From Meandrina meandrites (lineage: Eukaryota; Cnidaria; Anthozoa; Scleractinia; Meandrinidae): a DNA stretch of 64,000 nucleotides. The stretch is from contig OY855915.1 of assembly GCA_963693305.1 (NCBI GenBank), forward strand, positions 14,107,840-14,171,839, in the 5' to 3' direction. Shown in pieces: positions 1-10,700 of this stretch (within the stretch, counting starts at the first letter, position 1; every line of letters begins with the position of its first letter). The notes beneath the pieces were generated by a model, which saw nothing but the letters and a program-made list of their open reading frames with translations, was not told where the DNA came from and did not search any database. Position numbers and translations under genes: made by a program.

Positions 1-552
1 ACAGAAATAGTTAAGGGAATTGCTTTTTCTATTCAGACAATACTTTAATGGTGATCATTTTCTAAATTCTTGTGAGCTGTGTCATGGAGAATATGAATTG
101 ATATGTTAAAGTGATAATTGAATTTGGATATTTCCATATCCTCAGTTTAACTCATAATTCATTAATTGGGTTGATGCTGGTAGCTAGTAGCTGGTGGCCA
201 GGCTCCACCTGACACAGGACATTGAAGACTTCTTTGAAACTTAAGAACTGTAAATGAAGAGGAACTCAATCCAGTGAATAGACCCACTGAGCTTTGTAAG
301 TTTGTTTCTCCATTTCATGTTGAATTTGTGAAGACTTATTCACGTGCAAATGAATTCATAATTGGCAGATATATACTAAAGGGCAATTTCCCAGAAAACA
401 TCACAGGAATTTAAGGGGGCACTAACATTGTACTAACATTGTAAACCATAATGAATCTATTTTATCAACTCTATTGGCATACCTTAAAAAGCATGAAATT
501 CTTTTTTCTTGTTTCTCAGGTTCCAGGTTTTTCTTTTCTTGTTTATTAATAG
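1..552. other. Non-coding, nothing recognised
   Basis: AT-rich sequence with no open frame of useful length and no repeat or RNA motif that I could recognise. Confidence 0.5.
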
Positions 553-715
553 GCAGCGTTGCCTGGTGGCTAGGGCATTGGACTTGTAAACCTGGGCCCT
601 CGGTTCAAATCCTCCTCCCTACCACTGAATAGATTTGTCTTTGGTCGCCCAAATTCAACTCCTCCATGCTTTGTAAATAGCCAACTGGTCAGCCTCCTAC
701 CAGTTGGGATTTTTT
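553..715 (+). repeat. tRNA-derived SINE
   Basis: The head looks like a tRNA. A box-A-like stretch (TGCCTGGTGGCTAGGGC) is followed by a good box B (GGTTCAAATCC, 602-612) and then a non-tRNA body ending in a T run near 715. No acceptor stem pairs, so this is not a functional tRNA gene. SINEs with this design are normally transcribed by RNA polymerase III and moved by a partner LINE. The ends are approximate. Confidence 0.6.
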
Positions 716-1214
716 AAAGTTTCTGCTTCATTTACAATATTTGTTTATATATTTACAGTGTCTTCAAATGCACAACAGTGCTAAGTAGTTTCTGTTTTGT
801 TATTTTTGTGGTTACGTCAGTAACCGTACTATGCTACAGGGTAAGTCTGTAAGTTTTTTCATGGGAATAACTGCTGACTGTCACGTTGTCAGAACTCTTC
901 TTTGGTGGAAAAAGAAGAATTGCTGAGCCCAAAACATATGGAAGATTTTTTTCCAAAAGGACTTAATACTCATTTAGTAAGAACTTTGTTTTTATTTTTT
1001 TTAGTCTTACAAGTACCACACAGTACACAGAATTTTTTTCTTTTTACCACGTTGTCAGAACGTATGTGACATTGCAGGCTCGTTTTCCCACGCGCTATAC
1101 TCACGCATGGTTGACCAAACAAAGAAAATGGCGTCTGTTGTAGGCTCTTTCGAGGCAATGTTTTTTCTCCGTTAACCATTGCAAGACACCTTTTGAAGTC
1201 TAGAATTGAAGGAA

Positions 1215-1523
1215 ATGAATCTGGAGAATACTCAACGGCAGAAACAAGTGGACATTGATGTCTTAAAAATCTTCGTTTCCGGTTCGTTTGTCAAGGAGGA
1301 TTTTCTCAAGACACACGGCATGAAATTTAACCCAAACTATGAATTTCAAATGGAGTTTTCAGGACTTGGACGTGCAGCTAAATACAGGGAATGTACTAGA
1401 CATCTTGAAAGAAAAAGAAAAAAAAGTAAATGTTCAACAAATAATGCACCGTGGGGCAGTCGAACCCGGATTCATCGTGTCAGGAACGAAAATACTAACC
1501 ATGAGACTACCTACTACAGTTAA
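1215..1523 (+). CDS. Small ORF, unrecognised, possible exon
   Basis: I do not recognise this product. An ATG at 1215 opens about 102 codons beginning MNLENTQRQ. The first 75 residues have mixed, protein-like composition, and a basic lysine/arginine-rich stretch (HLERKRKKSK) lies near residue 80. The last 25 residues run into a tRNA-like relic on the other strand, so the real coding part, if any, must end before about 1440. No clear splice site or homologue was seen. It could be a chance ORF or a gene fragment. Confidence 0.2.
   Translation: MNLENTQRQKQVDIDVLKIFVSGSFVKEDFLKTHGMKFNPNYEFQMEFSGLGRAAKYRECTRHLERKRKKSKCSTNNAPWGSRTRIHRVRNENTNHETTYYS
1444..1522 (-). pseudogene. tRNA-like relic (Val/Asp type)
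   Basis: Read on the minus strand there is a D-arm-like TGGTTAGTATT, an anticodon loop CTGACAC (GAC) with a roughly pairing stem, and a T-arm region with GGGTTCGACT. The 5' side does not pair with the 3' acceptor side, so this is a degenerate tRNA or SINE head, not a working gene. Confidence 0.4.
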
Positions 1524-1529
1524 CGATTT

Positions 1530-2662
1530 CGGGTCAATTTCAACTTTTAAAATATGCAAGGTGCTTGCTTTTATTGGTGTAACTGCTGACCGCCACGTAG
1601 TCCAAACGTAACCACATGTCCTCACAGAGGGCTATTTTTTTATATCCAAGTTCAAAATCCACCAAGTGCAACCTTACCAAGTCTTAGCATGTATGGATTA
1701 GGTTTAAGCCACACACAAAATGGTGTCATGTTAACAAAGCTGTCCCTCACACAAGCCTCAGACCTTTGTGTTACTCACGTCGCTGCTATTTTAAAGGTGT
1801 TACATAATCAGTTTTCACTTGTTTCACCTAATAATTGCAAAGCTCGTTACATCAATATTGCTTATGTAAAGCTTAAATTTATTCAAAGACACCTCTAGAA
1901 TGTTTCTTGGGCAGAACACGTTTAAATAGGTTTGCATAGTATTTGGATTTGCACGTGTCATTGAATAAAACTATTTCAAAACTGGAGTAGTTAACAAAAG
2001 GTCTTACTTCACTACACCATACCACTGAACCCAAAAAATTGGTTAAACATTAACCACATGGTTTTAAGCTTTCAAGTCTCTTGTTGTTGTTTTCCAGTAC
2101 ATTTTTCTAAAAATGGAATACTAGTTTTCAGAAGCAAGAGTAAACACTAATCATAATTCTTTTGGGAGGTGATCATGAAAATAATTTTTTTTAATTTTCA
2201 ACCTCATTCCTTTGGTCTCTTTATTCTTTTATTGTCTGGAATAATCATTTCAGCAGGAAATAATCATTGCAAAAGAATTGAGTCACACAATATTAAAAAA
2301 AAATCTGCCTTGTAAACTGCAAACAAACAATTGGTAAAGTTTACAGTTGGGCCCTTAAAGTTGTTAGTTAACTACAAACCAGCCTTGTCTTCTCTTACAA
2401 ATTCTCTTCTGTTTGTCCTGGAGTTGTCCAACATTTTTTCTAATGAAACAGGTTATGGCCTAGTTAAAAATACAGATTAAATAATTATCATGATTAATCA
2501 TAAGTTAACCTCATCTTAAAAGCTCTGACATGTTTTATACTGACAAGCTTAAAATTTACGAAAATGTTTCACTTTACTATATATCCAAGATTACTTGGAT
2601 CGATCACTCATCATAAAAGCAGGTGCAGGCGCTAAAAAGCGTTAATAACAACGTTAACACAC
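1530..2662. other. Non-coding, nothing recognised
   Basis: AT-rich DNA with only short chance ORFs. No convincing exon, RNA gene or mobile element was seen. Confidence 0.45.
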
Positions 2663-2975
2663 GACAAAAGAGAAAACATTTTACATGTTCTATAGTTCAG
2701 CATCGAGGTTCCATAATTTGTCCGTTTCATTCACGAATATTCAAGAGAGTTTGTAGTCCTCGCAAACTCGTGAAAAAACCGAAAGATTTTGCATATGCCA
2801 TTCAAATATCTGTACTTCACTTGAATTTTGACAAAAGAGAAAACATTTTACAATTTCTATAATTCTGCAGCGAGGTTCCATAATTTGTCCGTTCCATTCA
2901 TGACCTTCGAGAGAAAAACTGAAAGATTTTGCATATGCCATTCAAATATCTGTACTTCACTTGAATTTTGTCAGT
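2663..2975 (+). repeat. Two-copy tandem duplication, period about 167 bp
   Basis: The block starting GACAAAAGAGAAAACATTTTA at 2663 recurs at 2830. The shared text includes CATAATTTGTCCGTT and a long stretch ending ATCTGTACTTCACTTGAATT. The second copy lacks part of the middle. No coding role is evident. Confidence 0.8.
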
Positions 2976-3154
2976 TTTCTGATGAATTTCAGATAAAAAC
3001 AGAAAGAAACAGAGCTCGGAAGTACTTACCAACTGAAAGCCTTTTACCAACTGTAAGCAAAAATTCCGCCATGACACGTCCACATTAGCCGGGAAACAAA
3101 CTTCGTTCCCAAGGTCTACTCCGCTTTCACGACGATGGCCAGGTTGCTGAGCAA

Positions 3155-3240
3155 TATTTACAATGGCCGACGAAGGCAAGATGGCAAGACGGAACTTATT
3201 TCTTTGGTGAGTATCTAATCTGCTTTTAAATGGTGGCGAG
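3155..3240 (+). repeat. Direct repeat copy 1 with ATG and splice donor
   Basis: About 85 bp are repeated at 3655-3740. In each copy an ATG (here 3163-3165), in the context ACAATGG, is followed by 44 nt reading MADEGKMAR and then TTTG|GTGAGTA (donor GT at 3207). This looks like a short first coding exon with its donor. No downstream exon could be assigned. Confidence 0.45.
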
Positions 3241-3654
3241 AGGAATGAATGAGGAACTTTCTTGACGACTACAAAAATGGAAGAAGATTTGATTTCACCA
3301 TGATTCCATCGGTCGGCTTGTTTACTTGAAACACTGTTGAAAAAAGTCGGAATAATATCTTCGTATTAGAAGAATAATTCTTGGCTAAATAAGTGTATTT
3401 TCCAAATTATATGCATCAACAGAATCTTAAGCAACTGTTTCGAACCATTTACCGGTAAACAAAGCCGCCTACTTTGCAAATTGAAAGGGAAAATACTCAC
3501 GTTTTCTTCGCAACGCCAAAACCTCAAACTTCACGTTCTCGACACGACGTGTGCCATCAGGACAGCGGCTTGAGCATGCGTAACACGCCTCCTCTGTGAA
3601 AACTTACTTCCGGTCGCGTCTTAGAACCGTCGCGTCTCGGATCTTAAGCTCCCT

Positions 3655-3740
3655 ATTTACAATGGCCGACGAAGGCAAGATGGCAAGATGGAACTTATTT
3701 GTTTGGTGAGTATCTAATCTGCTTTTAAATGGTGGCGAGA
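3655..3740 (+). repeat. Direct repeat copy 2 with ATG and splice donor
   Basis: Second copy of the 3155-3240 block, with ATG at 3662 and donor GT at 3706. It begins ATTTACAATGGCCGACG like the first and differs at only a few positions. The upstream flank differs, so the duplicated unit is confined to the putative exon and the start of its intron. Confidence 0.45.
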
Positions 3741-3859
3741 GAGGAGCGATTTTAGAATACTGGGCCACTTATTAACACATGTCTGAGCGCTTTTTAAAAC
3801 GAAACATAAACAGACAAAAGGAACTACTCAATGAGATGCAAATAAGTTCCCCGGTATTC

Positions 3860-4000
3860 GTGTAGGTAATCACATGATTTCAAGTGCAATTTGGGATAAA
3901 TAAGCACAAGTAAAGTTATCAAAGGCTAACAACATTACACGAGCCCGTAGGGCGAGTGCAATTTGTAGGCAATTTTTACAGAAAAATCATGTGATAACTT
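3860..4000. repeat. Short inverted-repeat element remnant
   Basis: AATCACATGATTT near 3868 is answered by AAATCATGTGAT near 3984, with GGATAAATAAGCACAAGTA between them. The same internal phrase recurs near 23,865, which suggests a dispersed MITE-like element. Confidence 0.35.
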
Positions 4001-4296
4001 ATTAATAATATTCGTGACAAAACAATATTCAGTCAAAACAAGGTAAAGCAACGTACAGGTTTCTCATGTTTTAAAAGTTTTTAAGCCGAAAATTTCGGCT
4101 AAATAGTTCAACGAATTGTATGAAAAAAGGATTCTGGGTTTTACCTCTTCCAGAGATTTTTTCTGCTTCTGATAACAGGGCCCGCGTAGAGGGAGGGGCT
4201 GGGGGGGCTTTAGCCCCCCCACTTTTTTACAGTAAAAAGAAAAATAATAAGAACTTAAGTAAATAAGCAAGTAAAGAAAGAAATAAAGGAAAAAAA

Positions 4297-4336
<40 letters not shown>
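4297..4336 (+). repeat. (ATT)n microsatellite
   Basis: Uninterrupted ATT trinucleotide run of about 13 units, inside the 4176-5100 element. Confidence 0.95.
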
Positions 4337-5024
4337 GAACAAACAATTACTAAAAGTTTTTCATTTGAATGCCTTTTTAAAAGCTGCTGATAAATTTTGT
4401 TTTAGAGTTCCATATTGGTTAATCATGTATCGAGTGCTTCTGGTAAATGATCATTCAGTTTCCACTGACCGAAGAATAAACATTTTGCCCAAATTGCAGA
4501 TCGTAGCAATAACAGAAAGAGAAATACCGTTCACAACGTTAAGCTGAAGTATAGCAAAAATCGTCAGACTCCTGTTTTGTAAAGGCTAATGGCAGTAGTA
4601 CTGATTTGGAGTAAATTATATTGCTTCAAGCATGATTTGATAGTAAATCTATAGGTCTGGTTCTAAATGTTTAGCATGCTTGTACTGTAAAAGTATTACA
4701 ATAATATAGCAAGGCTGATAAGTACTATGTGAAAAAGTAACTTTGCAAGACACCAACACGACCAGAACGATAAAGTAGGGCTACAATCGCGGACAGCCAT
4801 TCCGTCCTTTTTGGGACTCATCTGTGTGGTGTAGCAAATCTAAATAATGCCAGCTCGAAGGCCAGCGCAAATAAATTGCAATAATGTCTTGTAGATCCTG
4901 GTACGTTAGCACCATTGTTGTTTGTGGACAGTTGCTGTTTCAAGTTGTAGAAACATTGCACTGTAACACAGTTTGTTCATTTTAAATCCACCTTCCGATA
5001 TCTGAGAGTAACTAAAACCCTAAA

Positions 5025-5050
5025 CCCCCCCCCCCCCCAAAAAAAAAAAA
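5025..5050 (+). repeat. poly-C / poly-A homopolymer run
   Basis: About 14 C residues are followed directly by about 12 A residues. Length calls in such runs are unreliable. Confidence 0.9.
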
Positions 5051-5234
5051 TCTGGCTCACGCTTGAGCCCCCCATTCAAAATCTTGCTGCACGGGCCCTG
5101 GATAAGCTTTCTTGCCGAGCTTTGCTTGGACGCTTTCGACGGCCAGCCAAGTGCAGCTGTTTTGCTTTCCCGTCAACACTTTGGACGAAACAATTCTTGT
5201 CCTGTATAATAGAAAACCTACAGGTTTTGTGCTC

Positions 5235-5495
5235 TTAGTGCAATTGTCTTTCAAATGATGAGGCTATCTCATTGTGGCTATAACCTTCGCCAATGTGTTT
5301 GTTTTTGAACTCAACGTAAATAAATTCTCTCAAGCAAAGTGTGAAGCTCAGACGACTCGTAGTTTTGATTTCGTTGGCATTTCCCTTCTTCAGAAAACAC
5401 TTATTCCAAAAAGAGAACCCAACACCAGTGCTTTTCAGTGCTATGGTAATTAGAGCTGTCTTCATGTCCTCTACTGTGCTCAAAACACCAGCCAT
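5235..5495 (-). CDS. 86-codon ORF, unrecognised, possible first exon
   Basis: On the minus strand an ATG preceded by an A-rich context opens 86 codons beginning MAGVLSTVEDMK. The composition is protein-like, with a hydrophobic-aromatic patch (VGFSFWNK) near residue 26. CCAAT-like sequences lie upstream, in the 5.5-5.7 kb stretch. I do not recognise the family. It could be a first exon or a relic; the neighbouring TIR element ends at 5100, downstream of its stop. Confidence 0.3.
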   Translation of the reverse strand: MAGVLSTVEDMKTALITIALKSTGVGFSFWNKCFLKKGNANEIKTTSRLSFTLCLREFIYVEFKNKHIGEGYSHNEIASSFERQLH

Positions 5496-5499
5496 TTTT

Positions 5500-6014
5500 T
5501 TTCCTCCCCACTCAAAGCAGATCCAACATTTGCGCCATTCAGATCGGGTGGAAGCGTTTGATTGGCTCTCTGTGGGTGCCTTTGTTTATCAACCAATCAG
5601 AATGCTCTGTTTTGTTACCTCTTTTTGCACTGAATTACCTTATTTCTGCACTAAATTTCCTCATTTTTGCATCAAATTTACTAAAAACTGCATTTCTCTA
5701 AGCCAATCAGATTCTAAATTTTTTTTCATGTTTATTATCATACAGTTAAGCATGCCCAGGGATATGCACGAACTGAAACGACTGAGGATGACAACAAATG
5801 AAATGATCCTGAATGTAACATTCTCGGTGTTGTACATTTAAACTTTATGCTAATTATGTTTATATTGTTTTCGTCGGGTTTCAAGATCAGTAAAGTAACT
5901 TTACTTTTAATTTAGTCCGAGAGTACAGGAGGAGTATGAGTAGATGAGCGAACGGTTTCCATAGTTTAAATCTGTTACAGTCATAGAAGAAAGTAAACAA
6001 TGTTCTAATGTGTT
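5500..6014. other. Non-coding, several CCAATCA motifs
   Basis: The sequence carries scattered CCAATCA/TGATTGG motifs and short T-rich repeats (TTTTTGCAC, TTTCTGCAC) but no supported gene. The plus-strand frame that crosses it is the shadow of the minus-strand ORF followed by low-complexity sequence. Confidence 0.4.
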
Positions 6015-6177
6015 GTTCCAGAAAATATCCATACCCCTCTCACAGAAGGTTTTTTGGTTTGAATCCCCCCACCCCTCTGGAAATACTTTGCTTTAAAAAG
6101 TTTGGCTTTCAAGACCCCCCACCCCCTTGGAATTTCCATTGACCTTCTGTGGGGTGGGTATGGATATTTTCTGGAAC
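6015..6177. mobile_element. Foldback/MITE-like hairpin, about 163 bp
   Basis: GTTCCAGAAAATATCCATAC at 6015 is matched by its reverse complement ending at 6177. The imperfect arms are about 35 bp and each arm ends at ACAGAAGGT or its complement. The middle is C-rich. It has no coding capacity. Confidence 0.65.
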
Positions 6178-6344
6178 TGCACAATGCTGTTAAATGTCTG
6201 CTCAATTCCTTGTATAAAGTTAACTTACAAACATATTCAAGTGATTTAAAGAACAGCACTCTAGAAAATTAATTTTAGTCCAAGAGTATGATAAATGACC
6301 ATAAGGTTCTATAGTTAAATTTTACAGTTACAGTACAACTACTC

Positions 6345-6893
6345 ATTTCTTGTTCACAAAATAGCACAATATCCTAATATAAATAAACTGCAGAACGATA
6401 TTAACTTCTCTATCGATCAGCTGAGACAAATTTTCAGTTTGCCACACTCTGTTGTACTTGAATCCTATGTGAAAGGATTTCAATTCAAGGTGCTCAACTC
6501 TATTTTATACACTAATTCAAAATTACACAAAATAGGCTTCAAAACGGACGACCTATGTTCATTTTGCAGGGCAGAACTGGAAAAGTTGTACCATCTTTTT
6601 TATCAATGCTCCTACGTTAAACGGTTCTGGAGTGGCACCAAATCTCAAATCAGCAGGTTCATCTTTCCTTCCAAGATGTTTTATTTGGAATATTATCCAA
6701 ACCATGCCCTTCACTCAACTTACTGAACTATTTTATAATAATTGGAAAACTATTCATATGGGACTGCAGAAGGTGCCAAATTCGACCCAAAATTCAAGGA
6801 TTTCGAACTAAAATTGCCATTAAATATGAAACGGAAAGCAAGATCAAAAAGAAAGATTATTTTAAGAAAAAGTGGGTACTAATCCCAATTTAA
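6345..6893 (+). pseudogene. LINE ORF2 C-terminal fragment (zf-RVT-like)
   Basis: This is the 3' end of a non-LTR retrotransposon ORF2. The first frame reads through FQFKVLNSILYTN, then DLCSFCRAELEKLYHLFYQC with the CxxC...H...C spacing of the zinc-binding region that follows LINE reverse transcriptases, then VKRFW. That frame stops at 6726. A second frame (6777-6893) carries the expected basic tail (QIRPKIQGF ... KKWVLIPI) to a TAA stop, so a frameshift separates the two. The reverse transcriptase and endonuclease are absent (5' truncation, as is usual for LINE copies). The L1/Tx1 type is inferred from motif resemblance. The tail from 6869 onward is also present at the window end in reverse orientation. 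Confidence 0.7.
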
Positions 6894-7312
6894 TCTATGT
6901 TGTATTTCCATTTTTCTGTTAATAACGTAAGGATGGTATTATTATTTGAATAGTATGACATCTGCAATTTCTTTTTTCTTTAGTACAGTTATAATTATTG
7001 TGAGCAATGTTATCGCATTTGTAACTTTCAATTGAATTGTCAATAAGTAAGTAAGCTCAGTACTGTTAGTTATTTAGTGTGTTTAGTTATCATTATCATA
7101 AGCTAGTTATGTTGTATTGTAATTTATTATATGGCTACAATAGTATGTGCGCTCTGATTGGCTGATGAGCGGGCAAGATTTTCTTGTAATGACCGGGCAT
7201 TATAAAAATTTTTCTTGCCTTAGCTTTTTATATCTTTTTAAGGGTCAAACACTTGTAAACACAGGTCAGTTTGTTTTGTGAAAACCTGCGCACTACGTGA
7301 TCAAAACATGCA

Positions 7313-7771
7313 ATGCGACTTCTCTATAGTGAGAAGTGTAGTAATGTTAAATCGAACTTTCTTCAGTTCTATCAGATGACATCAGCAACTCCAAAATGTC
7401 TTTTTGTTTCAGGCAAAAATATTAACGTAGATAAGGGGATTCTCGACATCAGTAAGCCAGTTGCTCTAGGTCCAAATACTGAAATAGATTTACATGTATG
7501 TAAAATGAAATGCAAAGACTACTACAGACTATTTATTGAACGAAAGTACACGTGTCCTACAGTTTTTCGGAAGTGGTCTTACTACTTCGACAGAGACATT
7601 ACAAAAGAATACGAAAACTGTTTAAAACATACTAAGGCTATCTGCCAAGATATAAAAGTGCTACAAACGACATTCAAATTATTACATCATATTATTGTCA
7701 CTAAAAGATATTCAATATCCTCACCAAATAATGCAGCTTCCACATGCACACTTTTTGACACGTGTTTTTGA
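7313..7771 (+). pseudogene. Second LINE ORF2 C-terminal fragment
   Basis: The frame reads FLQFYQMTSATPKCL, then KMKCKDYYRLFIERKY, then RKWSYYFDR and finally TFKLLHHIIVTKR. The last three match the order seen downstream of the reverse transcriptase in L1/Tx1-type LINEs: KxKxxY, then KW, then a FxxLHxIxxTxx helix just before the zinc-binding cysteines. The cysteine cluster itself is missing, so the fragment is truncated at both ends. The right-arm copy has lost 7 bp and is split into two frames. It is non-functional in either copy. Confidence 0.55.
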
Positions 7772-7796
7772 TACATGTTAATACATACCCGCTAAG

Positions 7797-10700
7797 TAAG
7801 ACTTACGTCTCTGTGGACAAAATATGGACCATAAACAGGTAATAGAAACAAACCTCGCAGTGTCCCCGGAGACAGTCGATAGCACTCTGTATTTATTATT
7901 CACCACTGAATTTTCCTTCAGCTGAATGACATGAGTTTATTCATTCAAGAAAGTTTTAGCCTGCATGATGGTTTCCGATTTCGAATTTGCATTGAGAAAT
8001 ATCCTTTCATTCAAGTTAAATTTTTGTGTACAAGTTTATTTTTGTGTTTTGTGTGACTCTCAAGTATGAAAAAGAGAATAGTGAATACAATCTTAGCTTT
8101 TGGCCACATTTTAGAATAACTTTGTGCTCATACCTATCCGGGTTTCAAGCCGCACACGTCCTGATTATATATAATTGCGTGCAAATCCAAAAAAACCTGG
8201 ATTTCAGTTTAGGTATATAACAAAACCCGTTGTTCCATACCAAGCTGAGCGGACTGATGATCTTTATTAGTCATCCAGTGTTTGAAATCCTCCTATGTAT
8301 ATCGCACAATGCTTCCAGTCTTACTCAGTACATTAATAATTATTAAACTTTTAAACTGGATTCCACTGTAGTAAAGAATATAACTACCATGTTTAAAAAA
8401 ACTTAGATCCTTTTAGAATTACTTGAATTATTCAGACTGACTCTCCTCGATTGCAAAGCCGTCAAACAAATTATTACGCCACAAAATTCAAAGCTTGATC
8501 CATTCCTTCCATTCCAGTGCACAGTCATTTTGGAAACGTTTTCTTGAAGCCTTCAGAAATCTTAGTAGTCTTGTCACAGTTCGCACTTTAAGGTCCAGAA
8601 ATCAAAATTTCTTTTTAAGTTAACTTGATAATAGGTTCTCTTAGCGTTTGATTGCTTTAAAATTGCCAAAGAAAGAATGTCGAAACTTTGGTTCATTCGA
8701 CCTTTAAGTTCTTTGTATTAGTAATTTTAGACATTGTTATTGTTTTCAGTTTTGAATCTTGTGTAATGGAACATGGTGAATTGTCATAATTAGATTTTAT
8801 TCACGGCTTTGGAGGGTAAACATTGACTGGGAAGGTTTTTGGAAGCCTCAAAACCAGCAATGCTATGTCCAAGTTTTCTCCACTGATATAGAATTCAGGG
8901 CTTGATTCACTAGAAATGTAAACTTGGTGTACTTTATTGTGTTCTGGCAAAGGCAAATTTTAAAACTTCCTTTTCAAAAAAAGATACCATGTTTCCAAGT
9001 TTATTATCAAATTTTTACTCTCCTAGAAGCCAATAACCTTGTAATTTTTGAATTCGTCAATTTCATTCTTGCCAGAACGCAAAAGAGGTTACGATTTATC
9101 ACTAGGTTCTATAGTTGTTTAATTAGGTGCACTATTCTAGCTAAATCCTTGGACAGAAAGTCGCATTTACTGCAGTTTAACTTCAAGAGCTTGTAACATC
9201 AGTCTTAATGGTGATTAACCAGTAAAACTACAATCATCGTATAATTCCATCATTACCTAAAATCTTTGATGAATTTTAGGGGAATCATTGTTCAAAACTC
9301 AGAGAGATTACAGCTTTCCAAGATAAAACCCCTTCAAGAAATTTTGCTAATGAATTTATTAATGAGCAAGGGTCCTGTGAGACCTTAAGCTGCAAGAAAA
9401 AATATATGCTTTTCGGAGTGACCTTCTCCTTTTGCTTTAAGGTTACTGTAGACCTAATCATGGCCCAAATTTTGCACGAAAAAGGTTCTTCGCTCATTCA
9501 AAAACCTAAACATTGATTTATGGTTTGGTGAAAAAATTAATTTAAAATTGTTAAATAAAGATTGCAAGATATCGAGGAAAAACTGCTTTTGAGAAGAGTT
9601 AATAAATACATGTAGCAAAAGGTGTTGTAATCCTAATTGTGATGTTACCACTACAGAGAAGCCTTTATTAGAACATTAACTGTTTGTTTTCTTTGACTGT
9701 AGTTATATTTCATTTGATTGCATGATTTTCCAATACCAACACCAATACAGAAAGCAATATTTTTATAAATTCAGTTCATCGCCATGTCATGGGAGCATAT
9801 TTTAGGTCTCTTCCTGAGCACACCCCTGTAGTTTGATAGGAGTTCTCCCTTCTGTAAAGAGTCTTGGAGTTTTTACGAAGTTTCTTGGGGACTTGGAGTC
9901 ATTTTCAACCCAGAGTCAAGATCAGACGTAGGTCATGATTGTTGAGATTCTACTCATTTTCCTTTTCATTTTGCATTGTTGAATTTGTAATTTAATTTGT
10001 TTCCCTTGCTTAGACAACTGTGCATTTCTTTTTAGTTTTCACCGCAGATGTTGTAATAGTCGGCTCAGCTTGATCCCAATAAGACCAATAAATGTGTTGA
10101 AATTGCTGTCCATATTTTGCCTCACTGTAATCAGCAGTTTTCTTGCTTGCTAAAGTACAACTTTGTGAAATTTCCTTAAGTTCTTATGATGACTGATTAG
10201 TTTGAAATCATGCCTTTCTGGCAAGACAATTGATCAACTGTGCACACACAGAATTTAAATTTTGGTCAGCATTGAATCCAAAGAGTGCAGAAACTGAGTT
10301 CAGCCACCTTAAAACTACCATATACAATCATGGTTTTCTCTTGGTGTCTCACCTCCGAACGATGTAGCATGTCCATGTTAAATGCAGATACGTAAAACCC
10401 TATATCAAGTTTAAGCTTAAAGAGCTGGCTTTTTAACTGTTGAAATGAAGTGATTGTGCAGAAAAACATAGCAGACTCCAAAGACACTTCCGCTTATGTC
10501 ATTGGAATGTCAGTCACCAACAACTGTGCTTTCTGAGAACCACTCTCTCACACTTAACAAACAAGGATTTGCTTTTATATCACATAACTGTATTTATTCA
10601 CTTAAGATCATAGGAATGATGACAAGTGCTTGGCATAATATTAAAAAATTTGCTGTGTACTGAATGAATGCTTGAAGATTGAGATGAGTTTTGCAAGTGA

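Larger units (their letters stand above)
4176..5100. mobile_element. Non-autonomous TIR element, 925 bp, 5-bp TSD
   Basis: The element begins CAGGGCCCG and ends with its complement CGGGCCCTG. GATAA lies immediately outside on both sides (4171-4175 and 5101-5105), as expected of a target site duplication. No transposase is encoded. The inside holds an (ATT)n run, a C-rich/A-rich homopolymer stretch and otherwise AT-rich DNA. The termini resemble hAT-type CAGGG ends, but a 5-bp duplication is not the 8 bp usual for hAT, so I leave the superfamily open. Confidence 0.5.

Noticed and set aside
5341..5841. 166-codon plus-strand ORF
   Set aside because: Its first part is the shadow of the minus-strand ORF at 5,235-5,495 and the rest is low-complexity TTTTGCACTAAATT-type sequence.
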